In this document: one piece after another, positions 23,070-34,012 of the stretch
How positions within the stretch are numbered: the stretch's first letter is position 1
Layout of the letters: every line of letters starts with the position of its first letter
DNA from: Anastatus disparis
Taxonomy: Eukaryota; Arthropoda; Insecta; Hymenoptera; Eupelmidae
Length of the DNA: 64,000 bases
Reading direction: 5' to 3'
NCBI GenBank assembly: GCA_017163975.1
Contig: JAFFSR010000301.1
Coordinates: 4,314,001-4,378,000, forward strand
The notes under the pieces: model-generated
Database searches by the model: none
The model's input: the letters and a program-made list of their open reading frames with translations, nothing else
What the model was told of the DNA's origin: nothing
Made by a program: the position numbers and the translations under genes

Positions 23070-23513
23070 GGTCAAGAAGTTAACATATCACACCTACGAG
23101 AAAAATACACTCAGTTATTACTGCAAAAAAGTATTTGCGATCGGGAAATTTTTTCGTACGCTACTCGACTCGATAAGTATATTACACGCTACTTCGATTT
23201 GGTAACAAGAAAAAAAAAAGTTAAGAAATCAATTAAGAAGGTGGAGAAATTAATTTTTAATTTTTCATGTTATCAACATGAAAGCATTCCACATTCTCTC
23301 ACTAGAGGAGAGAGATGCATATCTTGTAATGTTGCCTTCTATGTGGGAACTCGTTTCAACAAGTGGGTGCAATGTCAACATTGTAGGAGATTTTCGTGCG
23401 TAAGTTGCCGAAACTCTCCATACTCATGTATCCAATTTATGGATACTCCAGCTTCTCCACCATCTGAGGAGCAAGAAGTGGACGAGGAGGAAGAAATAAA
23501 TATTCTTGATTAA
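23070..23513 (+). CDS. Small zinc-binding protein encoded beside the right TIR
   Basis: The open frame begins directly after CTTGCTCTAG (a plausible splice acceptor at 23069) and runs 147 codons with no ATG near its start, so an upstream exon is likely. The first 55 residues are charged and helical (YATRLDKYITRYFDL, TRKKKVKKSIKKVEK). A Cys cluster follows: CISCNVAF, WVQCQHCRRFSCVSC and YSC. The order CxxC...WVQCxxCxxxxCxxC resembles PHD/RING-like or transposase C-terminal zinc modules. The tail is acidic. It is the only plus-strand gene of the Polinton. A decayed piece lies in the opposite TIR region at 3306-3372. Function unknown. Confidence 0.6.
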   Translation, partial: GQEVNISHLREKYTQLLLQKSICDREIFSYATRLDKYITRYFDLVTRKKKVKKSIKKVEKLIFNFSCYQHESIPHSLTRGERCISCNVAFYVGTRFNKWVQCQHCRRFSCVSCRNSPYSCIQFMDTPASPPSEEQEVDEEEEINILD

Positions 23514-23700
23514 CAAAAAAAGAAAAATAAAAACAATTAAGTGAAAATTAGTTAAGTAACATTAGTTTTAGTTTTTAATCTACTTTTTAATAATTTTAAT
23601 AAGTATAGTGTTGTGGTGAAAAAAAAGAAGATTAAAAGAAATCATCAACTTTAGCTGATGTCTGTATTTTTTATTATATTTTAAAAATATAAATTATAAC
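23514..23700. other. 3' flank of the zinc-binding gene
   Basis: AT-rich, no gene. AATAAA-like signals (AAAATAAAAAC near 23523) could serve polyadenylation. Confidence 0.35.
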
Positions 23701-23870
23701 TTTCTCTTACATTCCTTTTTTTTTAATTAAAAAAGCGTAGACACTTTTATTTTAAATAACTATAAAAATGTTCATATGAAAACAATAATTTTATTTTATC
23801 GTAAGAAAAATATTTTTAAAGATAAGCAGTAACTCTCTCCCTCTCTCTCTCTCTGTCTCTCTCTCTCTCT
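23701..23870 (+). repeat. Right Polinton TIR, inner part with (TC)n
   Basis: 23701-23834 is the inverted counterpart of 3090-3222. It ends in an interrupted (TC)n tract at 23834-23870. Copy B of the CR1-like element starts immediately after the tract. Confidence 0.75.
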
Positions 23871-24700
23871 ATCAGCGTAAGTAGCGCCAGGCACGATTTT
23901 CTGCTCCTGCTATATACGCTCTTTTAACCATTTTTTACACTCTTGAAAGTGCATTTTTTTGCAGGAACCCATCCAGGAACGAGTCCTGCAAGCTCTGGCT
24001 GCAATTTTGCTGCATTTCTGCCGCATTTTGGGACTCAGGACGACTTTCTTTTTTCGCATCATTCCACGGCCATTTTTGTCTCTGCTGCTGCGCTGACTGC
24101 CTGTCCTGCTACTTTGCTCTATTTTTTGCTCTTCATTTCATCTGTGGTGCAGACTTAGTGAAGTGCATTAGTAGTGTAGTGTTTTTTGTGTTAGTGAGTG
24201 GGGGCGTTCCTTATTGAGTGCATCGCATTGTGCATCTTTTTTTCTCCTGCCTACTATCTCTGTTGTGGCGCCAAAATACTTCCATCTCTTTTCCACGCAT
24301 TGTCGTCGTGCCATTTTTATTTTTATCTATCCTTCTCTCACGCACGCTTTGGTGCTGCCATCGCTCCTTGTCTAATTTCCTTCTATTCGCCTCTGAGCGT
24401 CGTCAGCTGTTATATTGCTCTTTGTTTAGTACCTTAGCCGCCATCTCTTGTTTGCTCAACGTACTGTACTACATACATTTTTATCTGTCTATCTTATCTA
24501 CATTTATATCACTGTGTAATCCAGTATTAAGGTTTTTAATACTGCTTATACATTATTAACGCTTGTTCTTTGTGAAATCCGATATTAAGGTTGGTTTCCA
24601 CTTTACTCTTTTCTCTTTACTCTACTCTTAATACTTTCTCTTGTAATTGCTCTACTGAAGTAAAGGTTGTTCTCCACTTGCTTCTGCACCACAGTTCATA

Positions 24701-25963
24701 ATGCCTAATCAGTGCTTTCTTTGTAGCAAAGCTTTCATTCACACATCCAAACCTCAAGTCTGTGCGCGATGTAAAAATTCCTTCCACAGTACATGTGATA
24801 AGCTTAATCAAGTCCGTCACCTTGACCAAACTGTGAAGGTGTGTAAAGGTTGTATTGCTGCTTCTAATCTGGATTGCACGCGCGCTCGCTCCAGTTCTGT
24901 AAGCTCTGTTTCTGGACTTTCTTTTTCACCTTCCACTTCCTCTTCTGCTGCTAAGTCACCTGCTCCTGCTGCTCCTGACACTTTGGCGTTAATTCTTTCT
25001 AAGATGGAGAAACTTGATAAACTTGATGTCCTGGAGGTGAAGGTGAACAAGCTGGATGCCATGGATGAGAAGATTACTGCCATCGGCGCGAAGTTTTCTG
25101 CTTTTGATACCAGGCTTGTTGCACTTGAGGATCGTGTAGATACACTATCTTCCTCTATTGAGGAGCGCTTCGCTGCCTGTGATGCTAGAGTTGATCGACT
25201 CTCTGCCGATCATCATGACCTTTTGAAGAGGCTGGAGAGTGCACCTGTGGAGACACCTAATTCATCTGTCCTTGAGCCTGTGTCTGGTAAGCTTCAAGAG
25301 TTGGAGACCTTGAATAGGTCTCTTTTGCAGCGATGCGAGGCATTGTCGGCGCAGCAATCACGCCTTGAGCGTGCTTCTGATCTGGTACTCGGGGGGCTGG
25401 TGCCCGAAGAACTCAAAGACCTCAAATCTGGAGCTTTCGCTGTACTGGCCACTTTGGATCCTGGTCTCTCTCTAACAGATATTACTTCTGTCCGTCCGCT
25501 TCGGTGATCCAGAGTCACAACTGATGCTGCTGTTGATGATGCTTCTGTGGAGATTGTATCTGAACAACAACGTGTCTTAACGTCTAAGATTCCTCTCTTG
25601 GTCTCCTTAAAGTCACCTTCGCTCGCCAGGTCTATCATCGCTGCTAAAATCAGGATGGGTAATCTGCACACTACTAAAATCAAGGAGCACCTTCTCCATG
25701 GGGTTAAACTCGTCGATATTCTTACGTCTGGATTCATCAATATAAATGAGTGTTTGCCCTCTGCTCTGTACCAATTGAAACTCCGGGCGCTAATCAAGTT
25801 CAAGGATGAGCATTCTGATTTCATTACTTTTGTGAGAGATGGTAAGCTGCTTGTCCGCAAGAAGAAGAGTGGTGTTCCTATCCGCATTACCACTGATGCG
25901 GATCTGGATGCTTTTTTAGCGAAGATTTCTCAGGCTCCTACCAGCAATCTGACAACGTCTTAG
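24701..25963 (+). pseudogene. CR1-like ORF1 protein, one stop
   Basis: 420 codons from the ATG at 24701. The N-terminus is a PHD-like zinc finger: CFLCSKAF, CARCKNSFHSTCD, KVCKGC. A Ser/Pro/Ala linker is followed by a heptad-rich coiled coil of about residues 100-230 (DKLDVLEVKVNKLDAMDEK). A C-terminal domain resembling L1-type ORF1 C-terminal folds (VRKKKSGVPIRI) closes it. A TGA at 25505-25507 splits the frame; reading continues in register to 25963. ORF1 proteins bind element RNA and chaperone nucleic acid. Confidence 0.8.
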
Positions 25964-25965
25964 CT

Positions 25966-28916
25966 TGTGATGCTGAGGTAAGTCCATTCTCTTTTCCAAT
26001 CGCGCCTAACACTCTACTCTCTACTAACAACATAGCTTCATCTGCCAATAATCACCACTATACTGCTAAGGATGGTCTAAGGGTTTGTCATTTCAATGCT
26101 AACTCCATTAGAGCACACATTGAGATGATTAGGCTCTTTCTGGCTTCTCGCCCTTACTTCCACGTGATAGCTGTGACCGAAACCAAATTGGGCCAGATTG
26201 TTGGTGACTCTTTGATTGCTTTGGATGACTATGCTCTTCATAGGCAGGACCGCAATACCAGGGGTGGTGGCGTTGCCTTATTTATTCATAACTCTCTTTC
26301 TTCGGAGCGCTTATGTTCCTCCAAGGGAGGATGGTGTGGTAAGCCTGGTTTGCCAGAATATTTATTCTGTGAAGTCAATCCTAATGACTTGGCCTCGCCT
26401 GTTTTTGTTGGTGTCGTCTACAGGCCCCCACATGCTCCGTTTCTGTTAAACACAGATTTTATTCCCGACTTAACTTCTTTTATTCATAATTACAGTACTA
26501 AGGTTATTCTGGGTGACTTTAACACTAATTTATGTACTGATTCTGATGATTCTGTGTTTCTCAGGAGTTTGGTTGCTGAAAATGCTCTCTTTTCTGTGCC
26601 ATATGGACCAACTCACCACACCTCTACTTCTGATACATGGCTTGACCTGTGCCTTGTTGATGCGAATGACTTGCTGCTTGACTACTGGAAGACTGATGTT
26701 CCATTCATCGACGGACATGACTTCATTGCGGCTACTGTTCAGTCATCTCTCTCTAAGCCTTTGCTCAATGACTTTAGCTTTCGTGATTAAAGTTCCGTTG
26801 ATGATGCTGTTCTCCTTGATTACTTTCGTTCACTGAATTGTTCCGTGTGTGTCGGTGATTCCTCCCTGTCAGATCGCCTTGAATGTCTCTATCACCATCT
26901 GAATGAGGCAGTTGCACTATTTGTGCCTCTTAGGAGGGTCCGTCAGGGGGGCCGTCGTCGACCGTGGTTTACTGCTGAGCATCATCATCTGATACGAGAG
27001 AGGTATCGGCTGTACAGACGCTATAAACGCTCAAGACTACATGCTGATTTACTTTGCTACAAGGTCGCTCGTGATCAGGCTCATGAGCGCATTGAATCGG
27101 CTAAACTGCTCTACTATCATGACAGACTATCTGGTATCACTGACTCTCGACTGATCTGGAAGGAGCTCAGGAACCTTGGTATATGCTCTAGTGGTGATAG
27201 ATCCGGTCATACTTTTTCTATTGATGAACTCAATAAATACTTTGGTGGGGTCGCGTTTGATCCTTTGGTATCTTCTATTTCTGCTTACTTACAGTCTTTA
27301 TCTGTAGATGAACCTTTCATGCCCTTGTTCAAATTCAATGCTGTTACTTTGGATGAAGTTGGAATGGCTATTAGACGTTCCGACTCTCAGGCTAGAGGAT
27401 TTGACGCTATCCCCCAATCTATCATAGAATCTGCTTTTCCTGTCATTGGCCCTCAGCTCAGACTTCGCTGGTCACTACGATCAACAAGGTCTCTTCCCCG
27501 CGCACCATGGGTGATATACGACCCATCTCTTTGTTGTCTTTTATGTCCAAGGTTCTTGAGCGCCTTGTTTATGATCAGTTGTATAATTACTTGACAACTA
27601 GACGGTTACTAGACGCTTATCAGACTGGTTTTAGAGCTGGCCACAGCACTCAGACTGCTCTACTTAAATTGACAGAGGACATTAGACTTAATATGGACAG
27701 ACGGTACGTTACGATGCTCCTGTTATTCGACTTCAGCAAGGCATTCGACACGGTGTGCCATGTCACCTTACTTTGGAAACTACATTCGCTCGATATTTCG
27801 CACACCGTTATCAGGTGGATCGGCTCTTATTTCTCTGATCGTCGTCAAGCTGTCATTGATACTGTTGGTAGGTCATCAGATTTTGTCTGTCTTAACACTG
27901 GTGTTCCTCAGGGCTCTGTTCTGGGTCCTCTGCTGTTCTCTATCTATATCAATGACATCTCTTCTGCTTTCCATCAGAATGTTCAGCACCTCTTATATGC
28001 TGATGATTTGCAGCTATATATGCACTTTCCGATTGCTGAGCTTGATCATTATACTTCACTAATGAGTGAACATGCTTCATTGGTCGCAGATTGAGCATCC
28101 AGCAATCACCTTAAGTTGAATATTAACAAGACAAAGGCTATCATAATCGGCTCTTATTATTATATCAATATTCTAACCTCCATGCCGTCTACTGGTATCT
28201 GCATCAATGGTGAGACAATCGGGTTTGAGTCATCTGTTCGTAATCTGGGTGTGTATCTTGACAGCAAGCTGAACTGGAAGGAGCATATCACACATGTGTG
28301 TAATAGATCGTTTTCTCTCCTTTATCGACTCAATTTCTTTAGACGGAGCACTACTTTTGCTCTACGTAAGCACCTTATTCGTACACTGCTGTTTCCGATT
28401 CTTGACTATTGTTGTCTTGTGTTTACTGACCTTTCTACTGAACTCGACCTTAGGCTTCAGAGGGTTATCAACGCTGGTATTCGTTACATCTATGGTGTAG
28501 GTAGGCGTGAGCGCATCTCTCCTTATAGGCTCTCTCTGGGTTGGTTATCTACTGCAGGTAGAAGGAACTACTTTGCCTCTACTTTTCTTTTCAAAATGTT
28601 TTTATCATGCTCACCTTCATATTTATTTTCTAGATATCAGTGAAACCGGCCTGTTAGGGCTCTGAGGGGGGATTTGAGGCCATTGACCATTCCTCATTCT
28701 TCCACCGAATACCATCAACGCTCATTCACTGTTTCATCCTCGCGACTATGGAATGAACTTCCATCGTCGCTTAGGACTTCATCTTCACTCTCATCTTTCA
28801 AGTCGATCTCTCATGCGCACTTCCTCTCCCAAGAGTTTGGACCTCTGCTCCCAGCTTACGATTTTCTTTGCTTTTTGTTTTTGTTTTTATTTTGCTTGTA
28901 TTTTTTATTTTTGTAG
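25966..28916 (+). pseudogene. CR1-like ORF2: endonuclease and reverse transcriptase, broken
   Basis: The open frame starts around 25966, overlapping the ORF1 stop region; the first ATG is internal. The APE-type endonuclease has LRVCHFNANSIR, VTETKLG, GVVYRPP, LGDFNTN and DGHDFI. The RT has DIRPISLLSFMSKVLERLV, FSKAFDTVCH, GVPQGSVLGPLL and an intact YADD. Lesions are a TAA at 26788-26790, a deletion of about 70 bp with frame change near 27470 (judged against copy A), and TGAs at 28092-28094 and 28641-28643. In copy A the codons aligned with both TGAs encode Trp, so these are TGG to TGA changes. This protein would nick target DNA and prime reverse transcription. Confidence 0.88.
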
Positions 28917-29020
28917 TTTATTGTTATAATCTTTTGTAAACTATATTTCTGTTGTACAACATACTGTACATTAATAAATTAATTATCTATCTATCTATCT
29001 ATCTCTGTCTTTCTTTCCTT

Positions 29021-29093
29021 TTAAGGAGGGATCATATTTCATATGCGATAATATACACACATTAGCCTGCGATGGCGATGACGTAACCGTCTC
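29021..29093 (-). repeat. Right Polinton TIR, outer part
   Basis: Inverted copy of 1164-1237. Just beyond it the sequence TCGCCATCGTAGGCTA (about 29092-29107) forms a near-perfect inverted repeat with TAGCCTGCGATGGCGA inside the TIR. The right end could therefore fold into a 16-bp hairpin that the left end cannot. Confidence 0.7.
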
Positions 29094-29107
29094 GCCATCG
29101 TAGGCTA

Positions 29108-29940
29108 TATACTACTGTTATGAATAAAAATACTAGAACTTGTAGTATTTGTAAAGAAAAGGAGTATTTAAATTTTCTGAACGTAAGTGTATAAATATGC
29201 ATAAATACATAATTAATATGGTGTATTGTATTATTAATATGTAATGTATTAATTGATTGGATTTTTAAAAGGAAGCACAGAGAAAGCTAAGATAGTACTT
29301 AGGAGTTATTAACGGGAATAAATGCTAGATAATATATACTCGTCGGTTGTGAAGATGACACTTTGGAAATTGCTGATTCAAAAATAATTTATTATTGTCA
29401 ATCAAGCAGATGACAAGACAGCAATTTTAACGTGAAATTTAAAACTATTTTGGCTGAAGTTGGAAATAAAGGAATAAGCATGGGAATATTATAGGAAAGT
29501 ACATAAGCGTAGACACCAAACTAGGTATAAAGTATAACGTGGACTATTTAAAATTATTCTAAAATTGATACGAGGAGGTACATTATAAGAATGCAATAAA
29601 ATTTAATTTCAAGACATACAAAATATAGCATATAAATACAATGAAATAGATATAGCAGTTAAAAAACAATCGGATTATTAGGTTATTATAACAATCAGAG
29701 AATTACGAAAAAGATATAATTAATGTTGTAAAAATTGACTCTGAGAGATATTCATTAGAAATATTTACTGAGAGTTAAAATAAAATTAAGGTTTTAACAA
29801 ATAGGAATGAATTAAGGTTAATGTAGTTATATTGGAAAAAAATAAATAAAAGTGCGAATAAAAAAAAAATAATTTAAGGAGACGTGTTTAAGTATAGAAG
29901 TTGTATAATTGATTGATTATTAGTACCTTTCGCTCTTATG
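29108..29940. other. AT-rich, no gene seen
   Basis: AT-rich flank of the Polinton. No coding or RNA feature recognised. Confidence 0.4.
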
Positions 29941-29944
29941 TGTG

Positions 29945-30095
<151 letters not shown>

Positions 30096-30535
30096 ATACA
30101 CACATATTAAGTGTTAATATTCCAATAAGAAAGGAAAAAGGAAAAAAAAACTAATTAAATAAAAGACAATTTTAATAGTAATGAGAGAAGTTATTATTTA
30201 ACGCAGAATGTAAAATATAGGTATTAGCTTTCCAGTGAAAATGATGAATAGATGATGGGTTTCCAGTAAAAAAAATCTATCATTCAAAAAAAATGATAGT
30301 AACAGAAAAATTTTAAAATTTTGAGGGACACAAAGGGTTTAGTAATATTAGTAACTGTTAGAGATGAGTAGGACAATTTGAGAGTAGTTTTACTTAATTC
30401 AAGAATTAATAATCGTTTGTAATTAATGTTATTATAAAGCCCTTTTAATAAATTCTGAACGTATATTTGTTTAGTCAGTACATGGCTTAAGACGATAAAG
30501 TAGTAATTTCATAAAAAAATGAATTTTTTTTATGA

Positions 30536-30583
30536 AAAACGTTTTATTACGCTAAAAGACTCAGTAGCGTAATAAAACGTTTT
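30536..30583. repeat. Perfect 19-bp inverted repeat, 10-nt loop
   Basis: Left arm AAAACGTTTTATTACGCTA (30536-30554) and right arm TAGCGTAATAAAACGTTTT (30565-30583) are exact reverse complements. No gene adjoins it, so its meaning is unknown. It may be the end of a small palindromic mobile element. Confidence 0.85.
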
Positions 30584-30639
30584 GAAATATAAATAAAAAT
30601 AAACTCACTTACGAGATGTGTTTCTATATGAATTGATGT

Positions 30640-31045
30640 TAAGTTAATAATTATTCTTCAATCATAGGCCATACGACTGATGTTGTATTCTTGGATCTCT
30701 TGCAGTTCTATGTGGTTTATACTTTTCTTTAGTAAGAGAGGTCCCCTTTTTTGTGATCTATTCGTATGATATCATTTGTTCCTTTTAGTACAAGATTCTT
30801 TTTATCTGATTTTGTCTTGGTTTTGATCAACGGTGAAGTGTTGATACACGTTATTATTTAAGTATTCATCTTCACGTTTACCTTCCTCCTAAGGTTTTTG
30901 GTCCGATCTGGAAGAGATTTCTAAACGACTCTTTAGACTGATTTCCGAAATCATACAGAGAATTTTATATGATTCTGGGCCAGAGTTTATTGATTTTTGT
31001 GATCGTTTGGAGGCCGTGGGTTCGGCCTGTACGGACCCGGATTTT
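30640..31045 (-). pseudogene. Remnant related to the 54.6-55.6 kb gag-like gene
   Basis: Two colinear matches support this. The segment with AAGGTTTTTGGTCC near 30890 resembles 54845. A segment with GTGGGTTCGGCC and GTACGGACCCGG near 31010-31040 resembles 54990-55010. Spacing is similar (about 150 bp). No long frame survives. Confidence 0.5.
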
Positions 31046-31564
31046 TTTTTAATTTTTTTTTTTGGACTTATTGGATAATAAAGACAAGGAGGATAATAAC
31101 GATATGTTCAAGTGGGTAAAACCTTAGTGAATTCAGGTTAGTATAAGGATAATCGATGACATTAAAATCTCGGTAATTGGCCATGTTTCGACAGTGTGAT
31201 TCTAAATAATTTCTATTCATGCATATTTTCGTTTCCTTTCACCCCGTTTTCCTATTCATTAATTTTGGAAGTAATTATTTGAAATAATTAAATATTTCTC
31301 TTCAGAAGGCTAGAGTTTTCATTATCTCTAGCTTATTCGTAATGATGGGAGTTTTTCGATTACTATTTTCAGTTTCAGTTATTTTAACTAGAAGGTTAAT
31401 CTTCTTTCTTATATTATTATGTGTGTTATATTCTATTGTTATATTATATAAAGACGTAAAAGTATTAAAAAAAGGAATTATTTGTATTATATTGTTTGTG
31501 CATTACGTAAGATGTTAAGAGTAGATAGGAGGAATATATAGAATACAGAATACATACATATGTA
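31046..31564. other. AT-rich, no gene seen
   Basis: No coding, RNA or clear repeat feature recognised. Confidence 0.35.
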
Positions 31565-32269
31565 TTAGACAGGTCGTTATTTCCCGAAACTTACTAAGCA
31601 TTGCTCCCAACCCTTAGATCGATGTGTTTATACAAAAAATTAAAAAAGCAGCTGGAATACCTTGTTGGAATAGAGGTTTAACCTTGCCAAATCGCAAAAA
31701 ACCGTATTTTTTATTGTTTTTTCTTATCTTTCTTTTTTCTACATACAGCCATGGCTGAAAAAATTTTTTTGAGACCCTCTTTCACACTTTTTTTATTGCC
31801 GTAAGTTAAAATAATATCTTATGAGATGATTTTAGAGCCAAGAAAAATTTTTTTTCCGAATTGTTGCTCTTGAAATATTAAAAAATTTTACTCAAACGGG
31901 TTTATTCTCGTGTATTTTGAAGTTAAAAAGACCTTTATAATTATTTTTCATTTAAACAACCAACATAACTTCAAAGTAGGCTTAAAGATCTTTAATTTCC
32001 TTTTTTATAAAAGTTTCTAGGTGCTTCTGATACTGAGATATGGCCATTTGAATTTAATAGGAAATTCGTAGAATAAAATCTGTAAACATCGTGAGCATGC
32101 AATTGACTATCAACTTTCTCTGATCACAAATTTAGTTTCAAAGCACATAGATACGGTCTCAGTAAAGCAAAATAAAGATCTTAATTTCAACAAAAAAGTG
32201 GCGCACAGGTGTCTTTTGCACAGTCAGAGTTATGGAATTAGTAAATACCCATATAGAAATAATTTTCGT

Positions 32270-32580
32270 AAATATCTGTAAATATCTGTAAATATCTCTA
32301 AATAACTGTAAATAATTAATAAAAAGTATTGAGACTGAAACATTGATAAAAGTTATTTACACTTATTTATTATTATTTACAATTATTTATAGTTATTTAG
32401 TTATTTACGATTACTAACTGATTTTAAAAGTTATTACAAGCACTTACAGTTACTTACTCTTAATTACTATTATTTACTATTATTTACAATTTTCAAAATT
32501 TTTAGGTAAGTAAATAGTTTATTGTTATTTATAATTATTTATGATGATTTACAGTTATTTATAGTTATTTACTTTCGTTG
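32270..32580. repeat. Degenerate 10-bp repeat array inside the long TIR
   Basis: Many copies of a TATTTACAGT/TATTTATAGT-like unit and its complement follow each other. The mirror array lies at about 35735-36035 in the opposite TIR. Subterminal arrays can bind transposase or host factors, but that is only inference here. Confidence 0.7.
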
Positions 32581-32590
32581 TCTTAGATCA

Positions 32591-33052
32591 TTTTTCGGAG
32601 TGTGGGTGAACGGTGATGGTCCCGGTCGTATTTTTCGTATTGACAGAAGACTCAATGCTCAAGCATAAGTGAACATTCTTGAAAATGAGCTTCTGCCAAG
32701 TCTACGAAAACGATACGCAGACGATGAGGTGCCAATTGATATAGTGGAGGATAATAGTCCTATACATACCGCACATATAGTGCGTGATTAGTACGCAGCG
32801 CATCCCCGGCTTTAGAGATTTGACTGGCCACCACGTTCACCAGATCTCAACATCATCGAGAATGTCTGGTCATATATGGTAAAAGGATGGAGACATGGAA
32901 TGGCACGAAATCGTGAGCAGCTCGTGGAACTCGTTCAAGATGCATGGACTGCCTTATTTGATAATCCAAAATATTTTCATAATTTATGCGATTCTGTCCC
33001 ACGAAGATTGCAGAAAGTGATAGGTAATGATGGTGGATTTATTGATTATTGA
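32591..33052 (+). pseudogene. Tc1-like transposase, C-terminal half
   Basis: A frame of about 150 codons with two internal stops shows DNSPIHTAHIVRD (second catalytic Asp) and FDWPPRSPDLNIIENVWSYM (catalytic Glu in IENVW). This is the hallmark of the Tc1/mariner DDE transposase C-terminus. The N-terminal DNA-binding helix-turn-helix domains and the first Asp are absent. The stop at 33050-33052 looks natural. The TIR begins directly upstream, so the N-terminal half was lost when the element was rearranged. Confidence 0.88.
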
Positions 33053-33104
33053 TTTTTGATGACTTTATTTTAGAAATGATTAAGAAATCTATTAAATTTT
33101 TATT

Positions 33105-33770
33105 TCAAATTTTTTTCAAGCTTTGTTTGCACACTGCACATGCGCAAGCAGCGCACAAAATACACCTGTTGTGATCTCATAAAAGTAGTTCATAAGATTT
33201 AAAATTATAAAAGTTTTAAGAGGAGGTCACGTATCTCTGTCCTTTTCTAATCAAAGAAATGATTTTTTCACAAAAACTAATAACTTTCTCAAAAAATGAA
33301 GAGAAAGCCGCATCTTGTATCAAAAAAAGCAATATTTTCTTTGATAAGAAAGAATTAATTTTATTGCTTCGTTTTCAAGAAAACCTTGAAAAACTTAAAT
33401 CATAGAGGTTAGGGTGGACAATTTGGTTTTTCAAGGTTTTCTTGAGAAAGAAGCAATAAAATTAATTTTTTGTTATCAAAGAAAATATTGCTTTTTTTGA
33501 TACACGATGCGGCTTTCTCTTCATTTTTTGATAAAGTTATTAGTTTTTGTAAAAAAGTCATTCCTTTGATTAGAAAAGGACAGAGATTCGTGACCTCCTC
33601 TTAATGTTATTAATTAGTTCTCATAAGATATGTAAAAATTTAAAATTAAAAGTTTCGTTCAAAGTTCGTTTGCACACTGCACATGCGCAAGCAACGCACA
33701 AAGTACACCTGTTGTGATTTCATAAAAGTAATTCATAAGATTTAAAATTATAAAAGTTTTATGTATTATT
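33105..33770. repeat. Duplicated segment of about 110 bp flanking a MITE
   Basis: 33105-33215 and 33655-33765 share GTTTGCACACTGCACATGCG and the following sequence through AAAATTATAAAAGTTTTA in direct orientation, with the palindromic MITE between them. This suggests duplication of the target region or unequal exchange. Confidence 0.8.
33220..33600. mobile_element. Foldback MITE with TTAA target duplication
   Basis: A 381-bp near-palindrome with ends GAGGAGGTCACG and CGTGACCTCCTC, flanked by TTAA on both sides (33216-33219 and 33601-33604). TTAA duplication is typical of piggyBac-like elements. Arms are about 170 bp. No coding capacity. Confidence 0.8.
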
Positions 33771-34012
33771 ATTTAAAGTTTTGAATAAAGATATGATATA
33801 AGAAATTTTGCTTTATTTTTTAATTTCAAAGTCATTTATAATCATTAAAACGTAGTTCTAAGTTAACATTTTTATATGATTATATATTTCAAAGAATAAT
33901 TTAAAAATTTTGTTATTATAAAGTTTTCAAAGTATTTATAGTTATATCAAATATAAATGAAGTGCCTGAAATATATAATGTTGAAAAAATATTTTTCAAT
34001 ACATTTTAAGTT

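Larger units (their letters stand above)
23871..29008 (+). mobile_element. CR1-like non-LTR retrotransposon, near full-length copy B
   Basis: About 5.1 kb: a GC-richer 5' UTR (23871-24700), ORF1 with a PHD-like finger, ORF2 with endonuclease and RT, a short 3' UTR with TTGTACAACATACTGTACAT, and a (TATC)n tail. The domain set and motif spelling fit the CR1/Daphne side of the jockey superfamily; a phylogeny is needed to decide. It is inserted at the (TC)n tract of the right Polinton TIR. ORF1 has one stop, and ORF2 has three stops and a deletion. Confidence 0.88.
1164..29093. mobile_element. Polinton/Maverick element interrupted by two non-LTR insertions
   Basis: This interval is bounded by inverted copies of one sequence (1164-1237 against 29021-29093, and 3086-3222 against 23701-23870). 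It encloses a complete Polinton gene set on the minus strand: protein-primed DNA polymerase B, retroviral-type integrase, packaging ATPase, adenain-like protease, major and minor capsid proteins and accessory proteins. Removing about 1.8 kb and 5.1 kb of CR1-like insertions leaves about 21 kb, within the known Polinton range. A clear 6-bp target duplication is not visible; the flanking hexamers CGGCAG and CGCCAT agree at only four positions. The element is old, because most genes carry stop codons or frameshifts. An alternative is that the shared terminal sequences are copies of an unrelated dispersed repeat, but their inverted arrangement around the gene set favours TIRs. Confidence 0.85.
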
